DNA of 64,000 nucleotides, taken from positions 9,572,680-9,636,679 of the forward strand of contig NC_082703.1 of assembly GCF_949987515.2 (NCBI RefSeq), written 5' to 3'. Shown in pieces: positions 22,115 through 32,480 of this stretch. The notes under the pieces were generated by a model. That model was not told the origin of the DNA. It ran no database searches and was given only the letters and a program-made list of their open reading frames with translations. Origin of the DNA: Delphinus delphis (Eukaryota; Chordata; Mammalia; Artiodactyla; Delphinidae). Each line of letters opens with the position of its first letter. The stretch's first letter is position 1. Position numbers and translations under genes: made by a program.

Positions 22115-22440
22115 TTCATTCACTCATTCATCCATTCATTTATTCAGTCTATTTTAATTTAGAACCTATTCTGTGTCAGGCACTGTTGAGATTCAGAGGT
22201 GAACAGAATAGAAGTAAACCCTGCCCTGAGGACAGTTAAAGTATAAATGTACAATTAAAGGATTGCTACTTATTACAGCTGCGAAGAAGGAGATGCCCTT
22301 GGTGCTCTGAGAACATATGGATAATGTGACCTAATTAGGACAGGGAGGATGTTCCTGAGGAAGAAACACAGAAGTTGCCATCTCAGAGGATGGAGCAAGG
22401 ATGAGTGAGCCATCCCTAAGGACAAATGCCCTCCATTACA
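22115..22440 (-). mobile_element. L2-like ancient repeat, antisense
   Basis: The opening catttcattcactcattcatccattcattta, then ctgtgtcaggcactgttgagattcagaggtgaacagaatag and ccctgccctgagga, is the familiar reverse strand of an ancient mammalian LINE 3' region. The right part, ending about 22440, is much less clear. Confidence 0.55.
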
Positions 22441-22708
22441 TGAGACCAGGCAATAAAGGGGAAGGTAGAGCGAGTGTGGAGGAGCGCGTGGGAGGTTTCA
22501 CAGTCCACACCGGGAATTAGTATCACACCATCATGGTCCACCTGCCATGCAACAGAACTTAGTTATCTGGGCTGAGTACAAAGGTGTGATATTGTGATTT
22601 ACAGTAGAAATAGGATATAGTCTTCATCCCATTCCTGGTGCAGAGCTTCCAAAACCCTTGGAATTTCCTGTGGTAACAGTGATGAAGGTATCTTTTGTTA
22701 TTTTAATG

Positions 22709-22731
22709 AGGTGACTTTCTGAAAGTCACCT
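22709..22731. other. 11-bp perfect inverted repeat in LTR
   Basis: AGGTGACTTTC and GAAAGTCACCT are exact reverse complements separated by one T. The near-palindrome lies immediately upstream of a G-rich tract, inside the ERVL-like LTR. Confidence 0.9.
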
Positions 22732-22732
22732 G

Positions 22733-22768
22733 GTTGGGGGGGGAGGGGCGGGGTGGCGAGGTGGGGGA
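22733..22768 (+). other. G-rich tract, candidate G-quadruplex
   Basis: Four or more separate G runs occur within about 35 bp (a run of nine Gs, then GGGG, GGGG and GGGGG, with short spacers). This fits the general G-quadruplex pattern on the plus strand. Whether it folds in vivo is not known. Confidence 0.6.
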
Positions 22769-23132
22769 GCCAACCACTTGATTAGAGAGGGTTGGAAACT
22801 TCAGTCCCACCTCTGACTCTGGGGAGGGGAGAGAGGCTGGAGGTTAAGTTCCATCACAAACGGCCAATGATTTAATCAACTCTGTCTATGGAATGAAGCC
22901 TCCATAAAACCCAGAAGGATAGGGTTTGGAGAGCTTCCAGATTGGCGAACAGGTGGAGATTCAGGTCCACTCAGAGAGGGCCTGGAAACTCCACACCTCT
23001 TCCCACATACCTTGCCCTATGCACCTCTTCCATCTGGCTGTTCCTGAATTATTATTTTATAATAAACCACTTATCTAATAAGTAAAATGTTTCTCTGAGG
23101 TCTGTGAGCCACTCTCACAAATTCACCAGAAA

Positions 23133-23188
23133 CTATCACAACATTGTAACACAACTATACTTCAGTAAGATAAATTTTTTTAAAAAGT
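23133..23188 (+). mobile_element. Short L1 3' end fragment
   Basis: The text cacaacattgtaacacaactatacttcagtaagataaattttttt resembles the closing text of the L1 3' UTR, next to the end of the LTR. Confidence 0.55.
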
Positions 23189-23271
23189 AGTCACGTAGTA
23201 AATGTTTGCTATTGTTAACTACATTACCACTGAAGACTGCTTTATCTTTGGATAATAAAAGACAAAAATTT

Positions 23272-23449
23272 CAGCTCGGTGCTTTGTGACCACCTAGAGA
23301 GGTGGGATAGGGAGGGTGGGAGGGAGGGAGGCACAAGAGGGAAGAGATATGGGAACATATGTATATGTATAACTGATTCACTTTGTTATAAAGCAGAAAC
23401 TAACACACCATTGTAAAGCAATTATACTCCAATAAAGATGTAAAAAAAA
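23272..23449 (+). mobile_element. 178-bp L1 3' end insertion with perfect target duplication
   Basis: The last 170 bp or so of a cetartiodactyl-type L1 (ctttgtgaccacctagagaggtgggatagggagggtggg, then acattgtaaagcaattatactccaataaagatg and a poly-A tail). It is bounded by the exact 15-bp duplication AAAAGACAAAAATTT at 23257-23271 and 23450-23464. Same subfamily as 38587-39833 and 42449-42775. No coding capacity. Confidence 0.95.
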
Positions 23450-23464
23450 AAAAGACAAAAATTT

Positions 23465-24380
23465 ATTTTACTCCAATTAATTAGAAATATCTACTAATGA
23501 GAAAACCCCATTCCAAGAATGTTTTAACAAACTGGAGTTTTCCTGTATACTTTGTGATCCAAAGTAATCTTCTGACTTAACCACCCCCAGAGAGATTATA
23601 AGATGCCGAGACAAAACGCTGTTCCTGGGACGGTCTGAGAATTACGAGGAGCTCGCCACAGAGGAGACGCAATAGAAATGGGCTGAGAGCAGTGTGAGGC
23701 CCTGGTACCTCCACCCATGCAAGAGAAGCACAGACTGCCCACGGGAAACCTTTCCCCAAGTTCTGTGGCAGAATTCCATTTCCATTCTTGAGAAGCGCCA
23801 GTATCCTAGGGTGAGTCAATTTCTAGGAACAAGTCCAGGTTAGAGGTGCAGCTTCGGGAGTCCAGGGCAGCAACATTTAGGTCAGGCTGAGTCCTCAGCC
23901 AGGGAAATCAGCTTGCATGCAAACAAGAAAGATGAGCAGCGACAGGACAGCCAGGAGAAAGGACTGGCATGGAGCCTAGAGCAAGATGGGCCCAGATTAC
24001 TAGGGTAGAGGAAGATCAAAGTGGAGGGTGATGAGCAAGCCTGCCCTGGGAAACCCTGGAAGGAATGCCACCAGATAAGCATATGCCAATCATGGCCTTT
24101 AGACAGCTCTGTGTTCTCAGAAACAGCTGAATGCTAACCAGGGACAATCCCTTTAGGTAGGGTGACCTTTCATCCTCCTTGGCCTGGGACTGTCTTGGTT
24201 TACAACTGCTGTCCCAGCAAAATTATTCATGGTGTCCCTTTTGACTTACAAAAGTATCCTGGCTTGAGAAAAACAACCCTTGATTTGCTAAAGCTGTGGA
24301 CTCTTCTAGAAAAGCTGAAATCACTGACCAGATTCAGAGGCACTCAAGACATCTCTGGCCCATGTCAAGAAGAGCCTTTG
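23465..24380. other. Unrecognised sequence
   Basis: No gene was recognised. The portion at 24160-24290 (tagggtgacctttcatcctccttggcctgggactgtcttgg) resembles an old dispersed repeat I cannot name. Frames on both strands at 23577-24082 lack motifs. Confidence 0.4.
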
Positions 24381-24706
24381 GGGGACTTCCCTGGTGGTGC
24401 AGTGGTTAAGAGTCTGCCTGCCAATGCAGGGGACATGGATTCAAGTCCTGGTCCGGGAAGATCCCACATGCCGCGGAGCAACTAAGCCCGTGCACCACAA
24501 CTACTGAGCCTGTGCTCTAGAGCCCACGAGCCACAACTACTGAAGCCCGTGCTCCTAGAGCCCATGCTCCACAACAAGAGAAGCCACCACAATGAGAAGC
24601 CTGCGCACTACAACGAAGAGTAGCCCCGGCTCTCCGTAACTAGAGGAAGCCCGTGCGCAGCAAGGAAGACCCAGTGCAGCCAAAAATAAATAAATAAATT
24701 TATTTT
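24381..24706 (+). mobile_element. CHR-1 SINE, full length
   Basis: Head gggacttccctggtggtgcagtgg with A-box-like text, a B-box-like ggattcaagtcc, the long CHR-1 body (agcccgtgctcctagagcccatgctcc, agaagcctgcgcactacaacgaagagtagcc) and an aaataaataaataaatt tail. No clear target duplication was found. More diverged than the CHR-2 copies nearby. Confidence 0.92.
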
Positions 24707-24981
24707 TTAAAAAATCTTCCATGGTTGAAAACATCATACATTGGTGATTGTTTTCTGTAAGCAATCATAAGGCACGAAGAAGAATAATGAAAAAGACGGT
24801 TAAGAGGAATAATCAGAATCAAGGTGTGGCTATAATAGGAAAAGATTGATTTTCTGTAGTTCATGAAATGATGAGAAGTGATGGGGGAAAAAGTAGTGTC
24901 TTAATAAGTTGAGAAACATTATACACAGAACTCTGCAGAAGGGAAAATAAGCCACCATGGGCTCCCCTAGAATGTAGCATT
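24707..24981. other. Unrecognised sequence between two SINEs
   Basis: No repeat family or gene recognised in this stretch. Confidence 0.4.
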
Positions 24982-24997
24982 AAGAAGTTACAGGATA

Positions 24998-25211
24998 GGG
25001 CTTCCCTGGTGGCGCAGTGGTTGAGAGTCCGCCTGCCGATGCAGGGGACGCGGGTTCGTGCCCCGGTCCCGGAGGATCCCACGTGCCGCGGAGCGGCTGG
25101 GCCCGTGAGCCATGGCCGCTGAGCCTGCGCGTCCGGAGCCTGTGCTCCGCAACGGGAGAGGCCACAACAGTGAGAGGTCCACGTACCGCAAAAAAAAAAA
25201 AAAAAAAAAAA
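24998..25211 (+). mobile_element. CHR-2 SINE, young, perfect 16-bp target duplication
   Basis: A full short-form CHR-2 (cttccctggtggcgcagtgg head, B-box-like gggttcgtgcccc, pure poly-A tail). The target duplication AAGAAGTTACAGGATA at 24982-24997 and 25212-25227 is exact. The exact duplication and long uninterrupted tail point to recent insertion. Frames of 67-92 codons on either strand here are SINE shadows. Confidence 0.97.
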
Positions 25212-25227
25212 AAGAAGTTACAGGATA

Positions 25228-25494
25228 CTGAGTTTTCCAGAGAAGAAAGCAAAATCTTTCATTTTCGGATGGCTAGTGCCCAGCATAGAGAATAGCATAT
25301 AGTAATCACCCAAAAAATGTTTGCAGGATGAAACAAGAGCAAATTGGTTCCATTATCTTGCTGGAAGACAATATTTATGCCTTCAAATATATAAAAGAAA
25401 TGCAGACAGCATTTCATATATTACTATATCATGATGTCATTTGTTTACCATTCCTGAAGTCTCTTTAATGAACTCAAAACCCAACCTCATCTTT
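25228..25494. other. Unrecognised AT-rich sequence
   Basis: No gene or repeat recognised. Confidence 0.35.
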
Positions 25495-25620
25495 TAATTT
25501 AGAAATGATCAAAATTTTTAAATACAAAAAGTACAAGGGATAATGTAACAATCACCAACTTCTTTAGGACTCAAACACAAAAATGTATAGTTGATATTCA
25601 CTAACATTGTAGTAGGCAGG
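25495..25620 (-). mobile_element. Possible L1ME 3' end remnant
   Basis: The text aaaatttttaaatacaaaaagtacaagggataatgtaacaatcacc resembles the L1ME 3' UTR, but similarity is slight and the strand is uncertain. Confidence 0.3.
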
Positions 25621-27406
25621 ACAAGAAAAAGTACCCAAAATGCACTTCGAAAAATAGTGTCCTTTCCTATCTGACTGACTCCTTAACTTTCTTCCTTTTT
25701 TTTTTTTTTCCCCTGTTTGTATATTCACCTGACTCTTCAAATTACACCTTTTAAAACTTTGCTTTTACTTTGTGCCTTTGCCTGGTCCTTGGAAAGACTT
25801 TTAATGGCATATTTTGTACTGTAATCTCCATCTCACTTATTTGGAGTACATTTTTCTCCCAAATTTCTCTTCCTTTCCATTCGGCCCAAGCTGCAAATAA
25901 TAATAATTTCCTCCAAACTCTCACCTTGATGGCTCTTTTATGCACTCCATCTTACTCCCAGCTATGTCCCCCAACCAGACCCTGTAGAATAAAAACAACA
26001 AAAAGCCTCTCATTTTAAGGGAGAATCAGGCCATTATGCTATGTTATTTTACTGTATTTAGATACTATGTTTACCATGTTCTAATGTTTCATGCTTCTTG
26101 GCATCAAAGAACATTCCTTTATTGTGACATTTTCAAATGAAAACTACGTGACAGTAACAATTTCCAAAGAACTCTCATTTACCTTGGCAACACGTACCAG
26201 TAGTGGGGGAAAAATACACAAAGCCATGCTTTGAGCAAAACGCTACAATGATTATTTAGCAAACAAGCTCACATATTAGAACGGCAGAGGGAAGATTGCT
26301 TCTACAGACTAAATTACACTTTACACACAGGCACTGCTGAATGGGGTTCTACAGAGGTTACACTTAAATTATAGCTCTTGCTAAGCAAACATCTCAGGGT
26401 TTGTGTGTGAATTTGAATTATGCATCTAACAGGCAGCATGTTTATGGAAAAAAGGTCAAGTCGATAGATTGCTAAATGGCTACAATATTTATAAGGGACA
26501 AAAATAGCTGGAGTGTTGGTCAATGAAGAAGCTTTGAGAGGGATCCCACTTCCTGTCCAGTAAGAATGGTTGGGCAATTCTGGACCACGTGAGCGATCAA
26601 CCTTTGGCTTCATTTAGAAGCATCCAAAACTTGTTTTAGTGCTTTCTCTTTAGAAATATAATTTGATACTTTTTGCTTGGAAATTCTGAAAGCGGAAAAG
26701 CACCTTGTGGTGACTTCCAATTTTATTCTAATTCCTAGAAATAAGGCGAATCTATATGACCTAGTTCAGGGAAAGAGGCTGTTAGGCAGTAGAAACAGGC
26801 AAATCAGGTAAGAGTGGGGAAAAAAATGACCTAAGGAAAAGGCATTCAACCTCTTCGGAACCTGCCAAGCGCCCCAAAACATTCTAGAGAACAACTGAGT
26901 ATGCTGCAGCGGAATGTGCCTTATCTGCATTCGTGTAAATACATCCTTCATAAAGGCGAAAGAAGGGACAAAATGGCCTTCACAGTCCCATATAACTCTA
27001 ACACCGTGTGATTCTATCGCTGATATGTTATGCATTTTGCTATCAATAGTCCTTGGGAAGGTTACGATCTTTCTTTCTTAAGACTGACAACTCTTCTGCA
27101 TGTTGGAAATCCAAGTCAAGTGTCTGCTGCAGTAAGTACAGGTTTACCATGGAGCAGTGTGATGTTGGCAACGTTTCAATCTACTCATCAGAGAACAAAC
27201 ATGTCTCATGGTCCCCAGTCCTCCCTTGATAAAGAAGATGAGGAAGTAGGAATTGCTGGCCAACACTCTATACAGGTCAGCAAAGAGCCCAGAAGAAAAT
27301 AACTGGGCAAAACCAAGCTATGAAACTCCTGCCATTTGATAGTCTAGAACATTTACAGGTGCATCCAACTCCCCTTCTATACATATGTGTGTGTGTTTTA
27401 GATTTT
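25621..27406. other. Unrecognised sequence with a poly-T run
   Basis: About 1.8 kb with no gene or family recognised. A T run occupies about 25696-25710. Frames up to 99 codons (minus strand, 26314-26613) and 90 codons (27030-27302) show no domain. The text at 26940-27020 (aaatggccttcacagtcccatataactct) may be part of an old repeat. Confidence 0.4.
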
Positions 27407-27418
27407 AAAAGTGGTCTG

Positions 27419-27627
27419 GGGCTTCCCTGGTGGCGCAGTGGTTGAGAGTCTGCCTGCCGATGCAGGGGACGCGTGTTCGTACCCCGGTCCGGGAAGATGC
27501 CACGTGCCGCGGAGCGGCTGGGCCCGTGAGCCATGGCCGCTGAGCCTGCGTGTCCGGAGCCTGTGCTCCGCAGCGGGAGAGGCCACAACAGTGAGAGGCC
27601 CGCGTACAGCAAAAAAAAAAAAAAAAA
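27419..27627 (+). mobile_element. CHR-2 SINE with target duplication
   Basis: A full-length CHR-2 copy very like the one at 24998-25211. The 12-bp word AAAAGTGGTCTG occurs at 27407-27418 and 27628-27639, so the tail runs directly into the duplication. The uninterrupted poly-A tail supports recent insertion. Frames up to 111 codons here are SINE shadows. Confidence 0.95.
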
Positions 27628-27714
27628 AAAAGTGGTCTGTACAATTGAAATTTATATAACATTTTTCAAGGGTGTGTGGGGTAAAAGAAAGGAGACGGAC
27701 GAAGGGGTCTTTGG

Positions 27715-28215
27715 CTATAAAAGGATCCTTGTGGTGATGAAACTGTTTTTATCTTGAGTGTAGTGGTGGTCACACGAATTTACACGTGTGATAAAATTGC
27801 ACAGAACTTCTTCCAGAAGCTGGAAGAGACGAGGAAGGACCCTCCCCTCAAGGCTTTGGAGAGAGTATGACCCCACCAACATCTTGATTCTGGACGTCTA
27901 GCCTCCAGAACCATGAGAGAATAAATTTATATTGTTTTAAGCCATGAATTTTGCGGTCCTTTGTTGCAGCAACCCTAGGAAATTAAAACAACTAAATATA
28001 CACACATACACAAATGAATGCATTTAAAACCTGGTGAAATCTGATGAGGTCAGTGCATTGCATCAATGCCAATTTCCTGGTTGTGATATTGTACTACAGT
28101 TGTGCAAGAATTACTATGGGGGAAAGTGAAGATTTTCAGGCTCTCTTTATATTATTTCTTACAACTGCATGTAAATCTACAACTGTCTCAAAACAAAAGT
28201 ATAAAAAAGTGCTCT
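27715..28215 (+). mobile_element. L1ME 3' UTR remnant, split by an LTR
   Basis: Left part: tgtggtgatgaaactgtttttatcttgagtgtagtggtggtcacacg up to about 27807. Right part from about 27991: acacacatacacaaatgaatgcatttaaaacctggtgaaatctgatgaggtc, then tttcctggttgtgatattgtactacagttgtgcaag. Together they form one L1ME 3' UTR interrupted by 27808-27990. The last 114 bp of it, from 28102, open a 194-codon frame that has no homology I can see. Confidence 0.75.
27808..27990 (+). mobile_element. MaLR-type LTR fragment nested in the L1ME
   Basis: A 3' LTR portion with gaccctcccctcaaggctttggagagagtatgaccccaccaac, cttgattctggacgtctagcctccagaaccatgagag, and the MaLR-type end ggtcctttgttgcagcaaccctaggaaattaaaac. 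The text resembles the LTR at 18052-18436. It sits between the two L1ME halves. Confidence 0.65.
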
Positions 28216-28239
28216 GACTTCAAGTGCATTGGTTCCTCA

Positions 28240-28370
28240 ATACATCCTCAGGAAGTAGTCCAGGGAGCTAAATCATTTAACCGCAGTTTAAAAATGAGAA
28301 AGTTGGGACTCAGAGAAATTAAACAAATTTCCAAAATTGGTAAGAATACTGAAAAATTCAGTACCTCAAT
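28240..28370 (+). mobile_element. MIR SINE remnant
   Basis: Sense MIR core pattern: accgcagtttaaaaatgagaaagttgggactcagagaaattaaacaaatttcc. Confidence 0.5.
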
Positions 28371-29804
28371 CACAGCAGTCCATCTTGTTTTGCTATGCTA
28401 TGATTTTCATGTCCGTTTAAATTCATTCAGGTTAACAAAGATTTCAGATAGAGAGGGGGAACTTTCACAAGGTCGCAGAACCAATATTGATTGTAGAGGA
28501 AAAGAGAAAAAACTTGGGAGAAGAGGTATAGCACACCCTGCCTGTTTTTTTCCCAGGGAAAGAGGATCAGACACTCTATGTATGCATCGTAAAGCAGGGA
28601 TGCTGAGGAGAAAGCTGGCTCCGAGGCTGGTCACTGAGAAGAGGCATCATATCCCACCACTCCAATTTCCTTTTACATGTAAATGAGGAAAAAGCAGACT
28701 GCCGTGGGCTTAAGTCATGTGAAGATCCCTCAGAAAACCCCAGCCAGATTAAGACAGGAAGCTGTAAAAAAACGAAGAGATATGAATCAAAGCATCTAGA
28801 GTTTATTTACCACCAAACCCCAGAGCACTAGTAGAGCTTACACAAGATATCACTTCTTAATTGCATTCAAAACTGTCAGAAACGGGGAGCAATTTGTCAG
28901 CCTTATTACCTGTGCTAGACAGCTACTGTGCAAGGTTCTCAGGGCAGAGCACACAGAAAACAGCAGCAGCTGGACCATAATTCTGGAGATAAATGACTCA
29001 GGGGATGAAAACTCTCCTAGTTCTTGCCTGGGCTTAACAGGAAAATGGGGAGACATGCACCACATTATGTTCAGATTCATGTGTAGATCAGAAGTAGAAA
29101 AAAGACTACTGGTGCTCGTTACCTTGAATTATCACAGATCTTTTTATTCTCAAAGGGTGTGATGCATGTGGAAAGCCCGGATTAGATGTATTAAAGCAAA
29201 TAAATCATGATGAAGGGTAAACACTTCTCCTAAGGTGGAAAAGGATTACAAGTCTTCATAAACTAGGGTTTGAGAAAATCTTTTCAGTCCTTCAGGTTTC
29301 TATAGCCATCATCCAACCAGTCTTTTTGAAGTAAGGTTTTCATGGGATGACAATTCGGTTCTTCTGGTCAGCTCTCTTCTCCAGGCAGAGCAGAGAAACT
29401 GTTCACATGCAATCTGCAAATACTGAGCTGGCACAGGAAATCCAGAACAGATTCCTGTGGACATTTTTTTTCTCCCTTTAAGGAAGCCCCTTTGTTTTCT
29501 TGTAATTGTATCTGATGAGAGGAAATACAGAAGTCAATGGAGAGAAGCCAGTCGGAATCTGCGTGCAGGCTTATTGATTATTGACTCATAGGCTACCTGC
29601 CCTGAGACAAATATAATTATGAAGCAATTATCCTATGTCCCTCAGGGGGACAAAAAGATCCAGGGACACATTATGTCCTCCTGTTTAAGTTTGCAAAGAC
29701 TGTGTAAATTCAGATGGTTATAGTTGCAGCATTAAGGAAGAGGTTGGCAAATTATACATGTTTCACTGAGAATTCAATTGTCATCTTGTTTTACACACAA
29801 GTAT
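28371..29804. other. Unrecognised sequence
   Basis: About 1.4 kb. The 194-codon frame that ends at 28686 finishes here without a domain, so I do not call it. The part at 29560-29680 (ttattgattattgactcatagg, gacaaatataattatgaagcaattatcc) has the low-CpG, AT-and-TAAT-rich look of conserved noncoding DNA; that is only an impression. Confidence 0.4.
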
Positions 29805-29887
29805 TTCTCAAAATTTAATGGGCAAGTGAATCACCTGAATATTCTGATTCAGAAGGTATGGGGTAGGGTTGAAAATTCTGTGTTTTT
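29805..29887 (+). mobile_element. hAT-Charlie remnant (MER5/MER20-like)
   Basis: The text tttaatgggcaagtgaatcacctgaatattctgattcagaaggtatggggtaggg resembles the middle of MER20-type elements. It is cut on the right by the antisense L1M. Confidence 0.5.
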
Positions 29888-29925
29888 TCTTTTTTAATCA
29901 TTTAACTTTTTTTTAATTTTAATAG

Positions 29926-30046
29926 TTTTTTTTTTTTTTTTTGGCCACGTGGCATGTGGGATCTTTGTTCCCTGACCAGGGATCAAACCAGTGTCCCCTG
30001 CACTGGAAGCTTGGAATCTTAACCACTGGACTGCCAGGGAAGTCCC
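29926..30046 (-). mobile_element. Short tRNA-derived SINE, antisense, with target duplication
   Basis: A short CHR-related SINE (ttggccacgtggcatgtgggatc, aaccactggactgccagggaagtccc), read on the minus strand, with T run 29926-29942. TTAATTTTAATAG at 29913-29925 and 30047-30059 is an exact 13-bp target duplication. It inserted into the antisense L1M. Confidence 0.95.
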
Positions 30047-30209
30047 TTAATTTTAATAGCTTTATTGAGATATAATTGGCATACAAACATTGTATGTTAA
30101 TGTGTACAACTTGGTGTTTTGAAGCATATGCGTTGTGAAATAATCACTACAACTGAGCTAATTAATATGTCCATCACCTCCACGTAGTTGCCATTTTCTT
30201 TTTTTCTTT

Positions 30210-30214
<5 letters not shown>

Positions 30215-30245
<31 letters not shown>
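30215..30245. repeat. GT microsatellite
   Basis: A nearly pure (GT)n of about 30 bp within the antisense L1M. Confidence 0.95.
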
Positions 30246-30595
30246 ATGAGAAGACTTCATTTAAGATCTAGCGTCTTAATAAATTTCAAGTACTACACAG
30301 TACCGTATTGTTAACTATAGTCACCATGCTGGTCCATTAGATCTCAAAAACATATTCATCTTGCATAACTGAAATTTTGTACCCTTCGACCAGCATCACC
30401 CCATTTCCCTCGCCTCCACCCCCAGTCCCTGGCAATTATCATTCTGTTCTGCTGCTCTGAGTTTTACTCCTAAGATTGCACATATAAGTGACATGATACA
30501 GTACTTGTCTTTCTCAGTCCAATCTATTTCGTTTAGCATAAGGTTCATCCACGTTGTTGTAATGGCATGATTTCCTTCTTTAAAAAGGCTGGATA

Positions 30596-30882
30596 GGGCT
30601 TCCCTGGTGGCGCAGTGGTTGAGAACCCGCCTGCCAATGCAGGGGACACGGGTTCGTGCCCTGGTCCGGGAAGATCCCACATGCCGCGGAGCGGCTAGGC
30701 CCATGAGCCACAACTACTGAGCCTCCACGTCCGGAGCCTGTGCTCCACAACAAGAAAGCCCGCGATAGTGAGAGGCCCGCGCACCGCAATGAAGAGTGGA
30801 CCCCGCTTGCCACAACTAGAGAAAGCCCTCGCACAGGAACGAAGACCAAACACAGCCAAAAATAAATAAATAAACTAAAAAA
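30596..30882 (+). mobile_element. CHR-1-like SINE with target duplication
   Basis: Head gggcttccctggtggcgcagtgg, B-box-like gggttcgtgccct, a CHR-1-like body (aagaaagcccgcgatagtgag, aagagtggaccccgcttgccacaactagag) and an aaataaataaataaac tail. AAAAAGGCTGGATA at 30582-30595 and 30883-30896 is an exact 14-bp target duplication within the L1M. Confidence 0.95.
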
Positions 30883-30908
30883 AAAAAGGCTGGATAATAT
30901 TCCATTTC

Positions 30909-30953
30909 ATGAGTGAGTGTGTGCGCGTGTTTGTGTGTGTGTGTGTGTGTGTA
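30909..30953. repeat. GT microsatellite
   Basis: Imperfect (GT)n inside the L1M, at a point where L1 3' regions often carry a GT/TA-rich stretch. Confidence 0.9.
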
Positions 30954-31689
30954 GACAGAGAGGTGAGGTGGGAGGGAGAGAGAGACAAAGGGAACAGAGG
31001 GAGAGCAAAGATGACAAAACGTTAACAGTTCTCGATTCTCGCGGTACATCTACACCACATTGCCTCCATCCATTCATCCACTGACAGATGTTTAGGCTGT
31101 TCCCCGATCTTGACCATGGTGAACAGAGCTGCAATAACCGATGCTGCGGATTCTCAGACCACACTTTGTGCACCAAAGTTTGAGTGCACAGCATCTGGAA
31201 TACAGTCACTGTTAACAAGAGGGCTATGCAAGTCTTTTCTTTCTCAGCTAGGTTTCTTTGTTTCCGCAATTTTATTACGAATGTGAAACGTACACAGAAG
31301 TTGGAAGAAAAATACAATGAACCTGTACACCCACCAACTAGAGTCAAGAACTGTTCACATTTTGCTCCCCCCTTTCACCACTCTGCCTCTCTTTCTACCC
31401 CCTGCATAGATACATAGATGTTCTCCAAACCACATAAAGCTGCAGACATCACGACGCTTCACCCATAAATGCTTCATCACGCATCTCCTAAGAGGATAAC
31501 TTCAACGCAATTATTCCACTTCAGAGAGTAAACAGTAATTCCAACTCTGTAACCCTTACTAATAGTCAGCCCATTTTCAAATGTCCCCAGTTGTTCCCAA
31601 AATGCCTTTTATAACTACGTTATAAAAGAACAAAGATCCAGCCAAGCTTCAGGCATTGCCTTGGTCATTATAGAACAGTCCCTCAATGT

Positions 31690-31721
<32 letters not shown>

Positions 31722-31723
31722 CC
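31690..31723. repeat. CT microsatellite
   Basis: A run of (CT)n then CCCTCCC within the antisense L1ME. Confidence 0.95.
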
Positions 31724-32232
31724 TTTTAAATTTTCCATGACAGTGACTTTTTGAAAAATTCAGACCACTTGTCTTTGAGGATGTCTCGTAGTCTACATTT
31801 GCCTAACCGTTTCCTCATGGTATTATTGAATTTTGACTTTACATGAAAATTATGCCTAGACACTTAAAGGATTCATTCAAGTTGAATATTTTTAACAAGT
31901 TAAACATTTTTGGCAAGTCTACCTCACAGGTGTTGCACGCTTCATATTGCATCACATCAAGAAGTTCATAAAGTCGGGTCATCCCACCATTCTCAATGCT
32001 AACTTTGTTCGCTTGGTTGCAGTAACAACCCAGATCTCTCTATTATAAAAGTGCATTTTTTCCTTTGCAATATGTAGGCAGTAATTAGTCTGGAAGGTGC
32101 TGCTTCAGCCACTTTTGAATATCCTGCTTCCAAACAACAGTTTATCTAACGGCTTTAGCGTCATTTGCTGACGCTGACCTGGATCAAAATGGATCATACA
32201 TTTCATTGGAGATTGAAAATGGTGATTTTCTA

Positions 32233-32480
32233 AATAGATACAGTGAACAGAGCAGTGGTTACTAAAAGGGAAGAGGCAGGAAGGGAAGGGTTTAAACTGT
32301 ACGGTGATGGATGGAAACTAAACTTTTGGTGGTGAACACGTACTGTACACAGAAGTTGAAATACAGTGTTGTGCACATGAAACTTATATAATGTCATAAA
32401 CCAATGTTACCACAATAAATAAATAAACAAATACACAAATATATAAATAAATGTTTTAAAAACCATAGTAACAAAAAAGC
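32233..32480 (+). mobile_element. L1M 3' end nested in the antisense L1ME, with target duplication
   Basis: A sense L1 tail: agagcagtggttactaaaagggaagagg, then acggtgatggatggaaactaaacttttggtggtgaac, acatgaaacttatataatgtc, and an aaataaataaac tail. The exact 16-bp duplication AAATGGTGATTTTCTA at 32217-32232 and 32481-32496 proves insertion into the older L1ME. Confidence 0.93.

Larger units (their letters stand above)
22480..23128 (+). mobile_element. ERVL-like solo LTR
   Basis: A long LTR that I recognise as an ancient mammalian family but cannot name. Blocks include agttatctgggctgagtacaaaggtgtgatattgtgatt, aaaacccttggaatttcctgtggtaacagtgatgaagg, aatgaagcctccataaaacccagaaggatagggtttggagagcttcc, and AATAAA at 23061-23066. 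The end reads aagtaaaatgtttctctgagg. A palindrome and a G-rich tract lie inside it (22709-22768). Confidence 0.75.
29888..31160 (-). mobile_element. L1M LINE, antisense, interrupted by SINEs
   Basis: Antisense L1 3' region: tttaattttaatagctttattgagatataattggcatacaaac at the left, then tgtacccttcgaccagcatcaccccatttccc, ctcagtccaatctatttcgtttagcataaggttcatccacg, and tgtttaggctgttccccgatcttgaccatggtgaacagagctgc at the right. It is interrupted by SINEs at 29926-30046 and 30596-30882, and holds two GT microsatellites. Frames from it are not intact. Confidence 0.85.

Noticed and set aside
24998..25211. A tRNA gene in the SINE heads
   Set aside because: The A-box and B-box-like words belong to tRNA-derived SINEs. 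The rest of the cloverleaf is not preserved and the poly-A tail and target duplications mark a retrotransposon.
28102..28686. The longest single frame, 194 codons
   Set aside because: It begins in an L1ME 3' UTR and crosses a MIR remnant. No domain, signal peptide or splice context.
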